A stretch of 60,000 bases of DNA, taken from positions 32,371,501-32,431,500 of the forward strand of contig NC_079875.1 in NCBI RefSeq assembly GCF_029227915.1, in the 5' to 3' direction. A model generated the notes under the pieces. It was not told the origin of the DNA. It searched no databases and worked only from the letters and a program-made list of their open reading frames with translations. Shown here piece after piece: positions 47,701 to 57,130 of this stretch. How positions within the stretch are numbered: the stretch's first letter is position 1; the number at the start of each line of letters is the position of its first letter. The position numbers were made by a program, and so were the translations under genes. The DNA comes from Hydractinia symbiolongicarpus (lineage: Eukaryota; Cnidaria; Hydrozoa; Anthoathecata; Hydractiniidae).

Positions 47701-48294
47701 ATAAAAAACACGCCAATTGAATTTGCTTTTTAATTTTCACGACAAAATAAAATAGACACCAAATTCATTGTTTACATTGATTAACTGCGTTCTGATTGGT
47801 ATAAAACTAACAGCGAAACCTTTAGTCGCGAAAAAGTAGGAGCTGTTTCTACTTTTCAGCGAAGCGAATATTTCGATGCAAAATCATAACAAACAAAACT
47901 GCGCATGCTCAGATACAATTCGCCGTCGAATTCGCCGTTTAATTCGCTTCGTAAAAATCCCCCTGTACGAAAGGCTAATGTTGTATAACGGAAGTATCGT
48001 GGTGGAGAAAAACCCCACCACCTCGTTCCCAGGACTTCTTTTTCGTGTTGGGTACGATAAGAAAATGAAAAAACGTACTCTCCCTTTATTAACAAAACCA
48101 TTCTCTGTGGCAACTCTTTGCGCCATCTTTTCATCGCCATGTACAACAACAGCCCATGTGTTTAGAAAAACATTTTTTACAAAGTTTTTATGATTTTTCT
48201 TATGGTGAATTACGTATCCCTTCCCTGTCGATATGATTTCTATGTGCAATAAACAAAATTGAGCGAAAATACTGAAAACTGGGATGAGATTCAT
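29768..48294 (-). CDS. PCSK5/6-like: PCSK5/6-type (Furin-2-like) proprotein convertase, complete 20-exon gene
   Basis: Type I membrane subtilisin-like protease, 1669 residues, cleaving proproteins after paired basic residues in the secretory pathway. Exons: 48294-48079, 47096-46998, 38514-38425, 37883-37781, 36744-36707, 36592-36516, 36439-36351, 36261-36089, 36022-35807, 35678-35578, 35512-35288, 35206-34908, 34830-34622, 34545-34368, 34260-33987, 33154-32955, 32749-32425, 32342-32128, 32014-31328, 30963-29768. Signal peptide [16 protein letters not shown]; prodomain with internal site PRRRKR and exit site KTRKKR-S (after residue 120); triad Asp168 (SVLDDG), His209 (NNHGTR), Ser384 (HTGTSVS); oxyanion Asn310 (WASGNGG); P domain to about 595; furin-type Cys-rich repeats to about 1560; membrane helix 1611-1631; 38-residue tail. 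An upstream in-frame ATG at 48315 is possible. Confidence 0.95.
33310..33717 (+). repeat. Degenerate minisatellite inside a convertase intron
   Basis: About 15 imperfect units of roughly 26 bases follow GTCGACGCCATAGGGACGTC plus ATAAAA, with frequent indels. It fills much of the intron between exons 33154-32955 and 34260-33987. It contains repeated GTCGAC and GACGTC palindromes. No frame is kept, so it is non-coding. Confidence 0.9.
37074..37310 (-). mobile_element. tRNA-derived SINE with target-site duplication
   Basis: On the minus strand the element starts GGAGATGGTGTAGTGGTAGC (A-box-like), continues with an anticodon-loop-like CTTGTAA, and has a B box GGTTCGAGTACC. The body runs about 130 bp and ends in (CTTA)n. 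An 8-bp direct repeat, GCTAAAGT, flanks it at 37067-37074 and 37311-37318. The head looks like a decayed threonine-type tRNA. It lies in a convertase intron, in the same orientation as the gene. Confidence 0.85.
38662..39109. mobile_element. TA-flanked MITE in convertase intron 2
   Basis: The left end CCTTATTACACGAAAATAAG and the right end ending in TTATTTTCGTGTAATAAGG form inverted repeats of about 28 bp. TA lies at both borders (38660-38661 and 39110-39111), as for Tc1/mariner-type targets. The 448-bp interior has no transposase. RTE copy A begins about 55 bp after it. Confidence 0.8.
39165..41275 (+). mobile_element. RTE-like LINE, copy A (5'-truncated, split by LINE-B)
   Basis: It begins inside the endonuclease-RT linker ([20 protein letters not shown]) and runs through the palm: [28 protein letters not shown] and [14 protein letters not shown], where YADD is the catalytic pair. 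Next comes a zinc finger ([13 protein letters not shown] ... [13 protein letters not shown] ... FVCKRCKGE), then [13 protein letters not shown] and [18 protein letters not shown]. Stops at about 39358 and 40538 and a frameshift near 40110 make it inactive. Its last codons reappear after LINE-B at 46014-46073 as [10 protein letters not shown] and a GATGAT tail. Similar proteins are often mislabelled craniofacial development protein 2-like; the clade name is inferred from that resemblance. Confidence 0.85.
41528..44788 (-). CDS. LINE-B ORF2: PHD, endonuclease, reverse transcriptase (intact)
   Basis: 1086 residues in one frame. The N-terminal PHD-type finger (about residues 5-60) is [29 protein letters not shown]. 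The EEP endonuclease (about 120-350) has [35 protein letters not shown] and SISDFPQFL. In that last motif the usual SDH histidine reads as Phe, which may mean an impaired nuclease. The reverse transcriptase (about 600-880) has [70 protein letters not shown] and catalytic HFADDTNLL. The C-terminal region ([23 protein letters not shown]) is also complete. It copies element RNA at a nicked target; it is host-foreign. Confidence 0.95.
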   Translation of the reverse strand: MINYPCGICGKSVNCNQKAIQCDICDFWIHIKCNGLNVKDYESLQNSTQKWFCCKCNNEILPFGIKAPPLVYDKSLSSLEIKTFLTKLNTLKINDIPEIMCGVNCKYYDPNEFTNLQVTSHKFSLFHMNIASLSKHLDELKVLLQQLGHDFSIIGITETKFQINVPPINCDLPGYSFTHTPTEGEKGGALLYVSNHLQFIERLDLDTLAYKSSELESKFIEIIQAKDKNMIVGCIYRHPSMSVDEFNNQFLMPLLEKASSENKPIFLLGDFNIDLLMSESVKEVSDYINITSQFNLMPHIILPTRVTESTSTIIDNIYFNSAKWDTLSGNIINSISDFPQFLVLRDLSAVNPAYVSNDIYARNWKKFSHDAFRTELQYTDWDAILQLSTDDPNVSFNNFYNSFNSLLDKYAPLKTTCNKKSRKKSNPWITNGILTSITKRDLLHKRFLREKDPYFKSLLLERFKKYRNKIVTLCRLSKSNFFNKYFSDNQKNIGNIWKGVKNIISVRSSASASPTCMNIDNLLVTDPVTIASSFNNYFSSIADNIRMGIPFTSKHFSSLLKDSVPNSMFLSPTDDIEVLHCISSLDLGKSSGPFSIPAQIFSTVKTELSVPLSKLINLSFTSGIFPSNLKTARVIPIHKKGSKLELTNYRPISLLSNIDKIFEKLIYKRVYGFLEANNVLYKQQFGFRKNYSTCQSLMNISQKIMDALDKGNYACGVFIDLQKAFDTVDHEILLTKLHHYGIRGNALSLFRSYLIGRQQFVSLNGARSANNLTRHGVPQGSVLGPLLFLIYINDLNCAINYSMVHHFADDTNLLHFSDSLKQLAKQMNLDLKLLCHWLNANKISLNASKTEYVIFKHAHKPLNYDFRLLINGKRLMPSDSIKYLGVLLDSDLSWKTQINNTVAKLKRANGALAKLRHFVPQNVLILVYYAIFHSHLQYCNQIWGQPNSLDVNRIAVLQNFAIRLMTFESRRASSSIIYGNLEILKFNDIVQCQNILFLHKLFHDKMPATIQNTFAVDFNHAQSTRAEKAGLINLPTVNTVCFSKNSIRFNTIKSWNKIQTSMTKKFVSIDYFGLKSDLKKYFIASY
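45426..46013 (-). pseudogene. LINE-B ORF1 (L1-type RNA-binding protein), 5'-truncated
   Basis: The frame is open from the junction with RTE copy A to the stop at 45426. It contains a helical segment ([18 protein letters not shown]), the ORF1 signature [18 protein letters not shown], and an RRM-like region ending in [19 protein letters not shown]. The open frame continues upstream into sequence that belongs to the RTE tail, so the true start codon is lost. Same class of protein as LINE-A ORF1. Confidence 0.85.
46350..46695 (+). mobile_element. tRNA-derived SINE family 2, copy 1
   Basis: The head contains TTAGTGGTTATAGCTC (A-box-like) and GGGGTTCGATTCC (B box). A conserved body of about 250 bp follows (TAGTAGAACGCGGGCCC, CTGGGTCTGCGTAGCTCAAA, AATAATAGACAGGGTATATC). 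It ends before a CTAT microsatellite (about 46681-46720). The reverse complement of 51375-51645 matches it along its length. It lies in convertase intron 2. Confidence 0.8.
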
Positions 48295-48315
48295 TCTGTG
48301 GTTCTCTGGTACCAA

Positions 48316-50129
48316 TACGTTCTGGCTACAGTGTCACTCTTTTAGTGACTGTCACTCGTAAAATTGTCTCAATTCTTTAACACTACATGAGAGATTTTAA
48401 ATATATGCTTTTTAAAAACCAGGTCAATAACGCTTTTATGAGACGACTTCTTGTTAAACTCTGTACATTCGATAATACGCTAACTGCGCTGGAGTGTTCT
48501 GTGTAACTAGGTAAGTATTCTTTTTTACATCCGACAACTTTTCCCACACAGTCAAAAAAAGGCGCACTTGTTACTTTCATGTATAATTTGATTAATGAAG
48601 CTCATTGAATGAGCTAAAATGAGTTGTTTTAAGTATACACGAGATGCCATAGGTTTCATCCACTTGAATAGTGGTTCTATTGTTTTAAACCGACATTCTA
48701 TATTTGTATTAAAGGAACAATTGAAATCAAATTACCATGTTATTTTTCAATACAATGTGGCTTTGTGTCAATTTTTTATTGTTGACACAATTTATCTCAA
48801 AAACATGTTACAAATGATTTTTAGGGATTATGTAGTTTTCACACGAGCGGGAAAAAACAACAACTGCTTCAATCACTCATTCTTAAAAATAAATAAGAGA
48901 ATTTGCAGAATGAAAGTTAAGTCAAACATGGCGGATTCCAACAGCGCGTGTCAGAGAAATAACATGGGAAAAGTGCTTTTCTTAACAACTGTTCTTTTCG
49001 TTGCTTAATCGCTGTTATTCGGAAATAAAGCACAAACTTTGAGCGTAAGAGTGGGCTGGAGAGACTGGTATTTCCCCTATTATCTGTATTGGTTGCATTG
49101 AGCACCAGAATTCATTTTCTTGCACCTTTGACAGTTGGGATAAGGTACAGATTTGGAAACAGTTTCCTTGTTGAGTAACAGTTTCAATATTCAGAAACTT
49201 TTTTGTGTAAAAATAAGAAATAATTTCTGAATAACCAGCTTGCAAAGCAGGAAACAATTTATGTTTTACAAAAAAACAAAGCTATAATGTTTTTTGAGAG
49301 AGAGTTTCTTTATATACGGAAACTGTTTCTGTAGCTATCTATACCATATCCCAGAGTGGTAGAAAATAACCATAGAAGCTAGTTTGAAGCATTCGGAATA
49401 AGAAAGAGTATACTAAGGTAGATAGATGTGCATATACACCATTCTCCGATTTCAGCGCGATCATAATTTTAAAATGACGTAATCTAATAATGGCGGATTT
49501 CGTATGTAAACAAACCCTTAACGTGATCGAACACAGTAAGCGTTACTATTTCTTATGGTAAACAATTAATTAAATAGACCTTTAAATTATTTTAAAATAG
49601 TTTTTTAGTAACATATTAACTTTATTTATATGAAAAGATGCAATATGTGTTTAACAAGTCAAGTTGATGTGCTAAATGCCATCAATTTCTCAGCGTCATT
49701 TTTGTAAAAATAGTTTTACTACGCTTCTTAATATCAATATAGAAAGGGTTGCGGAGAGGTTGCAAAGGCAAAGGCATTAAGCACGGCAATGAGACAGGAA
49801 TGGGAATCAGCAAGGCAGGGGTAGGCAAGGCATGGGAGGCACAGGCAAGGGCATAGTAGTAGGCAGGCACGATAAAAGGCATAGGAAGGGTAGGCAGGGG
49901 CAGGAACCTCAACAGAAACTCTCCCCCTACAACTCAAAAATTACGTATAATAATGTACAATACAACAATATAGAAAGGATTGCAGAGTGTGGGACTGCCC
50001 CCCTAGGTTTTCAAGCAAAAATATTTAGTGTTCCTTATTTTGAAAAGATTCCTTGGCAGGACAAACATGTATAATTGCCTTTTCTAAACATGACATTTTT
50101 GTGATATGTAAATGAAAGTGGTTATTGTT
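48316..50129. other. Region upstream of the convertase; no gene seen
   Basis: This is where the convertase promoter should be. A 129-codon plus-strand frame at 48619-49008 has no domain and looks random. 49738-49915 is a purine-rich GGCA/AGGG tract. At 49425-49460 lies a short repeat (CACCATTCTCCGATTTCAGC) that recurs inverted near 51365. No further exon could be supported. Confidence 0.4.
49738..49915 (+). repeat. Purine-rich imperfect GGCA repeat
   Basis: Strongly strand-biased toward A and G, with irregular repeats of AGGCA and AGGGGTAGGCA. It is a simple-sequence tract rather than a gene; the minus-strand Pro/Leu-rich frames here are its by-product. Confidence 0.75.
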
Positions 50130-50197
50130 GCCCTGTCCAGGATTTGAACCTGGATCTCTCATTTTCATGAGTGTCTTAGCCATTAGACCAACAGGGC
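50130..50197 (-). tRNA. tRNA-like gene with a shortened anticodon arm (Glu-type body)
   Basis: On the minus strand a 7-bp acceptor GCCCTGT pairs with ACAGGGC, a 4-bp D stem GTCT pairs with AGAC, and a 5-bp T stem CCAGG pairs with CCTGG around TTCAAAT. A box (TGGTCTAATGG) and B box (GGTTCAAATCC) are intact. The anticodon arm is only 14 bases, CTCAT-GAAA-ATGAG, instead of 17, giving a 4-base loop or a 6-base loop on a 4-bp stem. Isotype cannot be assigned safely; the body resembles tRNA-Glu, while a 7-base loop reading would give GAA. It may be a pseudogene. Confidence 0.55.
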
Positions 50198-51374
50198 ATA
50201 TATATGAAAAACTTTACTGGTGCATATGCTTATGGATTTACAGCACATATAGCCATTTAATTCTTCTTGTGGATAATAAAATTCAATTTTTTCTACTAAA
50301 TAGATGGGGGGACCTGGTGTTGAAAAGTTTGGATAAGGAACTGTATTACCCAATATTAAACATCTGGTGGAGCGATTAATAGGAAACTGTGCCATCATTC
50401 ATGTGGAGCGCTTTAGTAGAAGCATGCAGTATATCATAAATCGGGTGAAGCACACACACAGCATTAGGGAGTTTTAGGTTAATATATTTTTCCAAAAATA
50501 ACTTTCCTGCAAAAATACAGTTTACATGTCGTGTCCATCATAGCAAATTTTCTCAAAATGTTTGCGGAAAAACTTAAAATATGAATTGTAATCCACGGTG
50601 AGCGCTTAGTACAGGTAAACAATGTCGCACATCCATATATATATTTTCATATATTTCATTTTATTTCGTACAACAAGTTTTCATGACAGTAGGATTAAAA
50701 AGCTCTTATTCCAAACTGAACAGAAACCTCAAAAGTATAGCAATAAACTAGGCTAGCTTGGTACTTAAATAGAGCCGGGCTTAAAAGGATTCCTGAATTG
50801 AAAATGTTATTTTGTATGTTATAGAGGATAAAAAATGTTAAAAATCTTCCTTCGTTCTCAAGTTTATGTCAGCAAAATTGGTAGTTTTATCACAGCTAAG
50901 TAGTTAATTTTATGCTAGCTTTGTATAGCTAGTTTTATGCCAGTTTTACGCTACCTATATATTTACATACTTGCTCTATTTTATGCCAGCTAAAAGCCTT
51001 AAAAGTGTTTTTTTTACTGTTGGAAAGGTGAATAATCTTAAAAAACGTAATAAAACAGTACAGCTATTCGCCATCAAACTGTTCAAACTTCTGTAAAAAA
51101 GGCAGCAAGTTAGCGTTATATTTCTCACCAGAACGGTGGTTCACACGAACACATTCCTAAAACACGAGTTGTGGAACATGTGTGTGAGCTCCTCCATCTT
51201 TCTAGTGCATAATCTTCATTCCCACATACAGAAAAAGCACAACGTCTAGCCATGTTTTATATTCGAAGACTGTACGTCGACTGTTGAACACGCTTTGTTT
51301 ACATACGAAAATGTAGATTAGTGCCGAGGCACATATGTATTTTACAGAACAAGCTGAAATCGGAGAATGGTGTA
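50198..51374. other. Non-genic stretch
   Basis: AT-rich, without supported exons or recognised repeats, apart from an inverted copy of the CACCATTCTCCGATTTCAGC motif near 51354-51373 at its right end. Confidence 0.4.
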
Positions 51375-51645
51375 TTATCCATTGGCTAGTCTCACAAATA
51401 TGGAGGGATATACCCTGTCTATTATTTCCAGGGGCCATGGCTTAGATACTGTAGGGAGTACTAGAGAATTTTCATTTTGAGCTACGCAGACCCAATTAGG
51501 GTCTGCTCTCTACTAGACAACTCCAACAGCATCCAACGGCCCACACATTGTGCCATCTCCTGAATTTTTGTCACATTGCTTTGGTCTATGGTAACATTCA
51601 CTTTTCCATGTTGAATCGAACCCCAGTCTCCTGCAAAACTATGGC
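51375..51645 (-). mobile_element. tRNA-derived SINE family 2, copy 2
   Basis: On the minus strand GGGGTTCGATTC, ACCATAGACC, GTGGGCCGTTGGATG, GGGTCTGCGTAGCTCAAAAT and AATAATAGACAGGGTATATC occur in the same order as in copy 1 (46350-46695). Copy 2 has several substitutions and small indels, and the A-box region is less clear. Confidence 0.8.
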
Positions 51646-52071
51646 GCCACAATGCCTGGTGTCATCTGCAAAGAGATGAAAGTCAAGAATAAGGGAGGGA
51701 TTTTTATCATTAATCTATAGCAAAAACAAAATTGGTCCTAATATGCTATCCTGTGGAACACCACATACTAAATGAATCACCAATTTTAACCTTTTGCTGT
51801 ATATTTGACAAGTAAAAGGCAATCCATTTTTGGTAATGCCTCTGATTCCATAGTATTCTAGTTTATGTAAAAGAATTTCATGATTAACTGTGTCAAAAGC
51901 CTCTGCAAAATTTTTGACACTACCAGATATTTTTCTTTTTTCAAAGGCTTTTTTTAGTTTTAGCATATATGTCAGAATAGCCAGATCAGCAGATTTTCCA
52001 GATTGGAAACCAAACTGGTGTTCATAGATTATTTCAAATTTAAATGGAGCTAAGCTGCAAGTTTTGCCCAT
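51646..52071 (-). mobile_element. Fragment of a CR1/Jockey-like LINE reverse transcriptase
   Basis: One minus-strand frame reads EHQFGFQSGKSADLAILTYM, FAEAFDTVNHEILLHKLEYY, then GVPQDSILGPILFLL at the window-left end. These are RT palm motifs, with the usual first Asp block (D-x-x-K/A-A-F-D) altered to NFAEAFD and the FADD block absent. It is a fragment of a LINE different from LINE-B. 52072-52260, between it and RTE copy B, has no clear assignment. Confidence 0.75.
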
Positions 52072-53888
52072 ATCAATTGTGGTGACAGAAGTACGGTTCT
52101 TTAGTATTGTGGTTAGTATACATTAGGTTTACCTTATTCATTGAGGATGTCATGTAGAGCCTGGCACAGCGGGGGAGGTTTCTACCTATAGACCTAATCT
52201 TCAAGGTTGCCAGGGATATTAGTCTCCCTTGCTTGTAAAGGAACTGGACCCTACCCATTTTCATTCATTCATTCTTTCTCGGGTTAACGTCTGTTTTCCA
52301 TGCTAGCGTGGGTTGGTTGGGGTATATTAATGACCCTCTTCCAATCTGATCTAGACTGTGTTAGATCTATTCTCAACTTCCTCTGTATCAAGTCTGTCCT
52401 TATAACCTCCTGCCAAGTAACACTTCTTACACAGGCCTCATACAACCTACTTTTAAACTCAATTGACAAGACTCTGCTAGTCAACAAAGGAAGTAACTCA
52501 CCAAGCTTTTTCCAAGCAGAACCTATCCTGCAAGTAACACTTCTTCCAACACCCCCTTCACTGCCCAACATATCACCTAAGTAACAGAATTTCTCAACTA
52601 TCTCTAATGAGCCACTGTTGTACATCATTGAAGCTGGAAGTACTTCATTCTCTATAATCTCACCTTTGCAACGCTTACATACAAACTGAATGTCAGCTCT
52701 TAACTTTCCACCAATACTACTGCACTTCTTATGTACCCAATGCTTGCAGGTCTGACAAAAAATTGAGTTACTACCAACTCCTTCTAGTCCTTTCTTCCAC
52801 TTCTCAAACTTTTTAACTAATTTTTCCATCGACTCTGGTATGAGAACCAAATCATCTGCATACAATAACTCCCATGGACAACCTGTTCTGAACTCCATCG
52901 ACAGCGCTTCTAAGACTAGAACAAACAACAAAGGACTAAGTACAGAACCCTGATGTACACCAACATTTACATTAAATTCATCACTAAGTGAATCGTTAAT
53001 TCTGACACGACTTCTAGCATTGATGTACATACACTGTACCACCGTAACTAGCCACTCATCCACACCTAATTTTCTCACAGCCCACCAAATAACTTTAGGT
53101 GGCACTCTTTCAAAAGCTTTCTCTATACAAAGGCAAAATATAGATTGTTTCTCTTTCCTAAGTACTTTTCCTGAAGCTGTCTGAGTAAAAATATTGCATC
53201 TGTAGTGCCACGCCCTGGAACGAAACCAAATTTCATCTTATCTATATATTAATTCTTTCTCTAAGTAACTTATCAATCACTCTTTCAATAACTTTCATTA
53301 CCAACTTCAAACCTCTATAGTTACCTCTTTCTAATGCATCACCCTTGCCCTTGAAACAATTCACTATTACACTCGACTGCCACTCACTCGGAATAGCACC
53401 ATCCTTTATAATTTGATTAGCAAGCCATATCCAGATGCTTTTACCATCTCTGCAACAATACCTGATACTCCTGCAGCCTTGCCAATCTTCAATTTCCTAA
53501 TAGCCTCCACTACCCATTCTGTCTTGATCTGCATAGCTGGCCCTTCTACAACATCATCATCAGACAAATTATCCTCATCCCAATCAAACTTAGTGTTAAG
53601 CAACTTCTGATAATAATTCTTCCAAGCTACCCTTTTCCCCTCCTCTGTGCTAGCCAAAACACCTTCATTATTACGTACTAGTCGATAAAGCCCGTGGAAA
53701 AATCCACTCAGGCAGAAGGACAATGGAAAAATAGGTTGTTTTAGATTTTTTGCTGACGTCAACAGTGCAGGTACAAAAAAAATTGGCCAAGTTTAGTTTA
53801 TTTGTTGCCTATAACGTGTAAAGGTTAAAACGCTGATCACAATAATGTATAGGATCATATGTATTCGACAAAAGCCTAAGGAGATATA

Positions 53889-55359
53889 CAGTACAGTCCA
53901 GATGTAGGCGTACGCGTACGCTCAACTTGCAAAAATAATTGCTTTCATTAAAAAAACAATAGGATAGCGAGTTCCTTTCAAATTGCGCGAAAATAATTGC
54001 TTTGTGTTAAAAACAAAAGCATAGCAAGAAACATTGTTTAAAAACAATACTCTGCGCGAGAATAAATTAAACGCGAAGGCCATTGAATTTTTATTTTTTT
54101 TAACAACGAAACTAATTATAGTAACGCGATTTTAATCTCGATTTATTTAAAAAACACAAGCTCTTTTAAAAAACAACAAATCCAATGATCTAAATATTTA
54201 AAAAAAACTAATGCTACTTTTAAAACTTTTAGTAATATTTCTTGATCGTCAAAACATATTTTTTAACATGCAAAACTTTTAAAAGTTTTTTTATAAAAAG
54301 CAACGTTTAGCAACGCAAACGGAAAAACCCTACGTTCGGGACTTTTCCCTTCGCGATAAGATTTTGAAAACAAATTTAATTTTAATACCGAAGAAAGAAA
54401 AAATCTAAAAATATAACTTATGACGTTTTATAGTATCACGCTACATTTTATTGTTAAAGACATTGTCTCGCTGTCTATTTAGTTTTCGCGCAAATCTTTT
54501 ATTTTATAAAACTATCAAACAATGGCTCGCCATGTCACATTGATAGAGTTGATAACATTTTAAATACTTAAAAACTATCTAACGAAGCTTTCCTATTGCC
54601 GTTCTTCGTTCTTTAACTTTCTAAAAAATCATTTCTATCGCTGCTCTTCGTTTTTAAACTTTTAAAATGCAATCTAAAAAAACATTTCTATCGTCAGTTT
54701 TCGTTTTTAAACTTTAAAATGCGATCTAAAAAAACATTTCTAACGCCGCTATCTGTTTTTAAACTTTTAAAATGCGATCTAAAAAAACATTTCTATCGCC
54801 GTTTTTCGTTTTTAAACTTTTAAAATGCGATCTAAAAAAACATTTATATCGCCGTTTTTCGTTTTTAAACTTTTAAAATGTGATCTAAGAAACATTTCTA
54901 TCGCCGTTTTTCGTTTTTAAACTTTTAAAATGCGTTCTAAAAAAGCTTTGCTATCAAAATTAAAGTTTCAATCTTTGTTACAATATAATAATTTCTATCG
55001 CTTAAAAGCTTTATTTAACCTGCGCAACCAACAATGCCTTCTCGCTAGTTTATTTAGTTTCCACGCAAAACTTTTCTTTAATAAAATTATTAAACAATGG
55101 CTCTTCGTGTCACATTGATAGAGTTGATAACATATGCAATATGCTATTGGGAATAATTATGTTAACACTATTTAACAATAGTTACGCGCAGTTATAATAA
55201 GCTATTTTTTCTTCAATAATCTTTTGTTTATTACGCGCAAGTTAATGACTTACAAGACTCGCAAGATAATTAATAAGAACAAAAGACAAACAACTACCGC
55301 CTCCAAGAAAAAGGTGTGAAACTTGAGCGTACGCGTACGCTTACATCTGGACTGTACTG
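53889..55359. mobile_element. TA-flanked, Tc1/mariner-like non-autonomous transposon inside the Helitron
   Basis: The left terminus CAGTACAGTCCAGATGTAGG and the reverse complement of the right end share about 38 bp, including GCGTACGCGTACGCTCAA. TA lies at both borders (53887-53888 and 55360-55361). The 1471-bp interior has no transposase. A minisatellite lies in its middle, flanked by direct copies of a block that ends CACATTGATAGAGTTGATAA (about 54465-54560 and 55037-55130). Confidence 0.9.
54593..54950 (+). repeat. Minisatellite, about 53-bp units
   Basis: Six to seven units carry CATTTCTATCGCCG, TTTTTCGTTTTTAAAC and TTTTAAAATGCGATCTAAA. Units differ at a few positions and in T-run or A-run lengths. 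It lies wholly within the TA-flanked transposon. Confidence 0.9.
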
Positions 55360-57130
55360 TAAGGTGTTAAAAATTTTTTTGACGTCAGCAGTGGCCTGTC
55401 AAACCCAAAAATTTATTTTCAAGAAATTTGTGTACCTATTGCCTTCATCGTATAGATCTTAAAACGCTGATCAAGAAAATGTATAGGATCGTGTACTTAA
55501 GACAAACGGATGCAGAGATATTAGGGTTTAAAGGTTTTTTTATGACGTCATTTACCCATCCATTCCGAAACGGATTTGGTGACCCAGGTTTGGAAAACTT
55601 ACCCAACTTGGTCCCAGGTAGTCCCTAGTTACCCACGCAGGAGATGACGTCAGTTATTTCCACCCGTTTCCAAGTTATTAAGCCTTAATTTTAAAAGTGC
55701 AATGCATTGGCTTCACTAATCTTAATATACTTTCCTTTGACGTCAATATTGCTTTAACGTCAAAGTTTGCTAATTTACAGAACAAATTTATAGCCGATGT
55801 TTTATAGACTTTATCAAAGAAATTTTATCCACTTCGCAAAATTCACAGACAGAAGCTCCGTATTATTATATAGATACACTTCTCACCTACAACATCTTGA
55901 TTAGTCTTCTTCATTTGCTTTGCTATCTTGAATACCTCATTGCGCTAGTCTTCCCTTCTTAATATATTCTGCAAATCTGTTTCTCTCTGCTTCTGATTTT
56001 GCCTTATACACTGCCGTACGAGCACAATGCTTAGCTTCTAAGTAAATATTTTTACTACCACCTGACTTCCACTCTTTCCAAAGTTTCCTCTTTTCCTTTA
56101 TACACTGGTCAACCTCATTATTCCACCACCAGGTCTGTCTATGTCTAGCTGGTCCTTTCGTCCACCCACAGGTATCATCAGAAGCTTCTAGAAGACAATT
56201 CTTCAAAGTACTCTAAGTACTTTCAACATTGTCACTATCACACTGACCATTGTGGGCTAACTGCTGAACTTTTGCAATAAATTTCTTGCTACAATCTCTT
56301 CCTCCAGCTTCCAGACTTTACGATGGGGCCTGTACTTTCCCTTGGCTTCTTTAACACTCTTCAAGATAATATCACAAACCAGCAACCTATGCTGGGAAAC
56401 ACACTTTCCCCGATATAACTTTCACGTCCTTCACCACTTTCTTGTCTGACTTTTTAACAAGGCAGTAATCTATCTGTGTCTTACAGCCACCTGACTCATA
56501 TGTTATCAGCCTACTCTGTCTCTTACTGAATGATGTGTTGCAAACCACCATGTCCGTTGCTATTCCAAACTCAAGCAATCCTTATTTCTGCTCCCAAATC
56601 CATAGTCTCCATGCACACCTCTATAACCTTGAGATGACTTCCCAACAATACCATTAAAGTCACCATGACAAGTTCAGTGTCTCCAAACTTTAATGTGACT
56701 GATCTTTATCTTCCTCACTGAGTCCACAGTACCTCTCAGAGTACCAACATTTACACTAGCCATCCTCAACCTAGTGTTATCTATACCTTGTGATGTGATA
56801 GCTAGGTAACAGTCTGACGATGCTCAGCCCTGACATCTGTCCTACCCTGAGTGACACCTTCACTCCTTAGAGTTCCAGCCCCGTTTACGCAGTTTGTCTG
56901 ATCAACTGTTCTTACGGCCATTAATAAAGAGTTCTGGCATTGTTTTACAGCTGGATGTCATTCCTAGCGCCAACCGTTCACAGACCGGACTGAGTGTTTT
57001 TTTTTAAAGTGACACCATTACTATGTGGCATTTCATGGGACTTCCACAATTCTCCTTTAAACTAAGGTATGGTGGAGGACTCCTCTTTTGTCTCTTAAAA
57101 AGACCCTCCACCCAGGTCTTGATTATTAAT

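Larger units (their letters stand above)
53678..55874 (-). mobile_element. Non-autonomous Helitron inserted in RTE copy B
   Basis: On the minus strand it starts TCTATATAATAATACGGAGC after an A (55875). It ends CACGGGCTTTATCGACTAG, followed by T (53677). Just before the end is a hairpin, GTGGA-TTTT-TCCAC. The uninterrupted target can be read in RTE copy A as GTGTA-TACGTAATG, so the insertion fell exactly between A and T with no duplication. These are Helitron hallmarks (5' TC, 3' hairpin, CTRR end, AT target). No Rep/helicase is present. Excluding the nested TA-flanked element it is about 726 bp and contains two related AAAACGCTGATCA-type repeats. Confidence 0.93.
52261..57130 (-). mobile_element. 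RTE-like LINE, copy B (longer, interrupted by a Helitron)
   Basis: Same family as copy A, opposite strand, extending further 5'. Its endonuclease half is at about 56390-56790 (MASVNVGTLRGTVDSV, GYRGVHGDYGFGS, TQIDYCLVKKSDKKVVKDVK), with an internal deletion. The linker is at 55937-56340 and the RT half at 52284-53680, with [20 protein letters not shown] and the internal finger [13 protein letters not shown]. Its 3' end carries [10 protein letters not shown] and an ATGAATGA tail at 52261-52290. Helitron 53678-55874 splits it. Several frame breaks: inactive. The 5' limit is approximate. Confidence 0.85.

Noticed and set aside
48619-49008. 129-codon plus-strand open frame
   Set aside because: Composition like AT-rich background, no domain, no splice signals that connect it to anything.
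49682-49937. Pro/Leu-rich minus-strand peptides
   Set aside because: By-product of the purine-rich simple repeat on the other strand.
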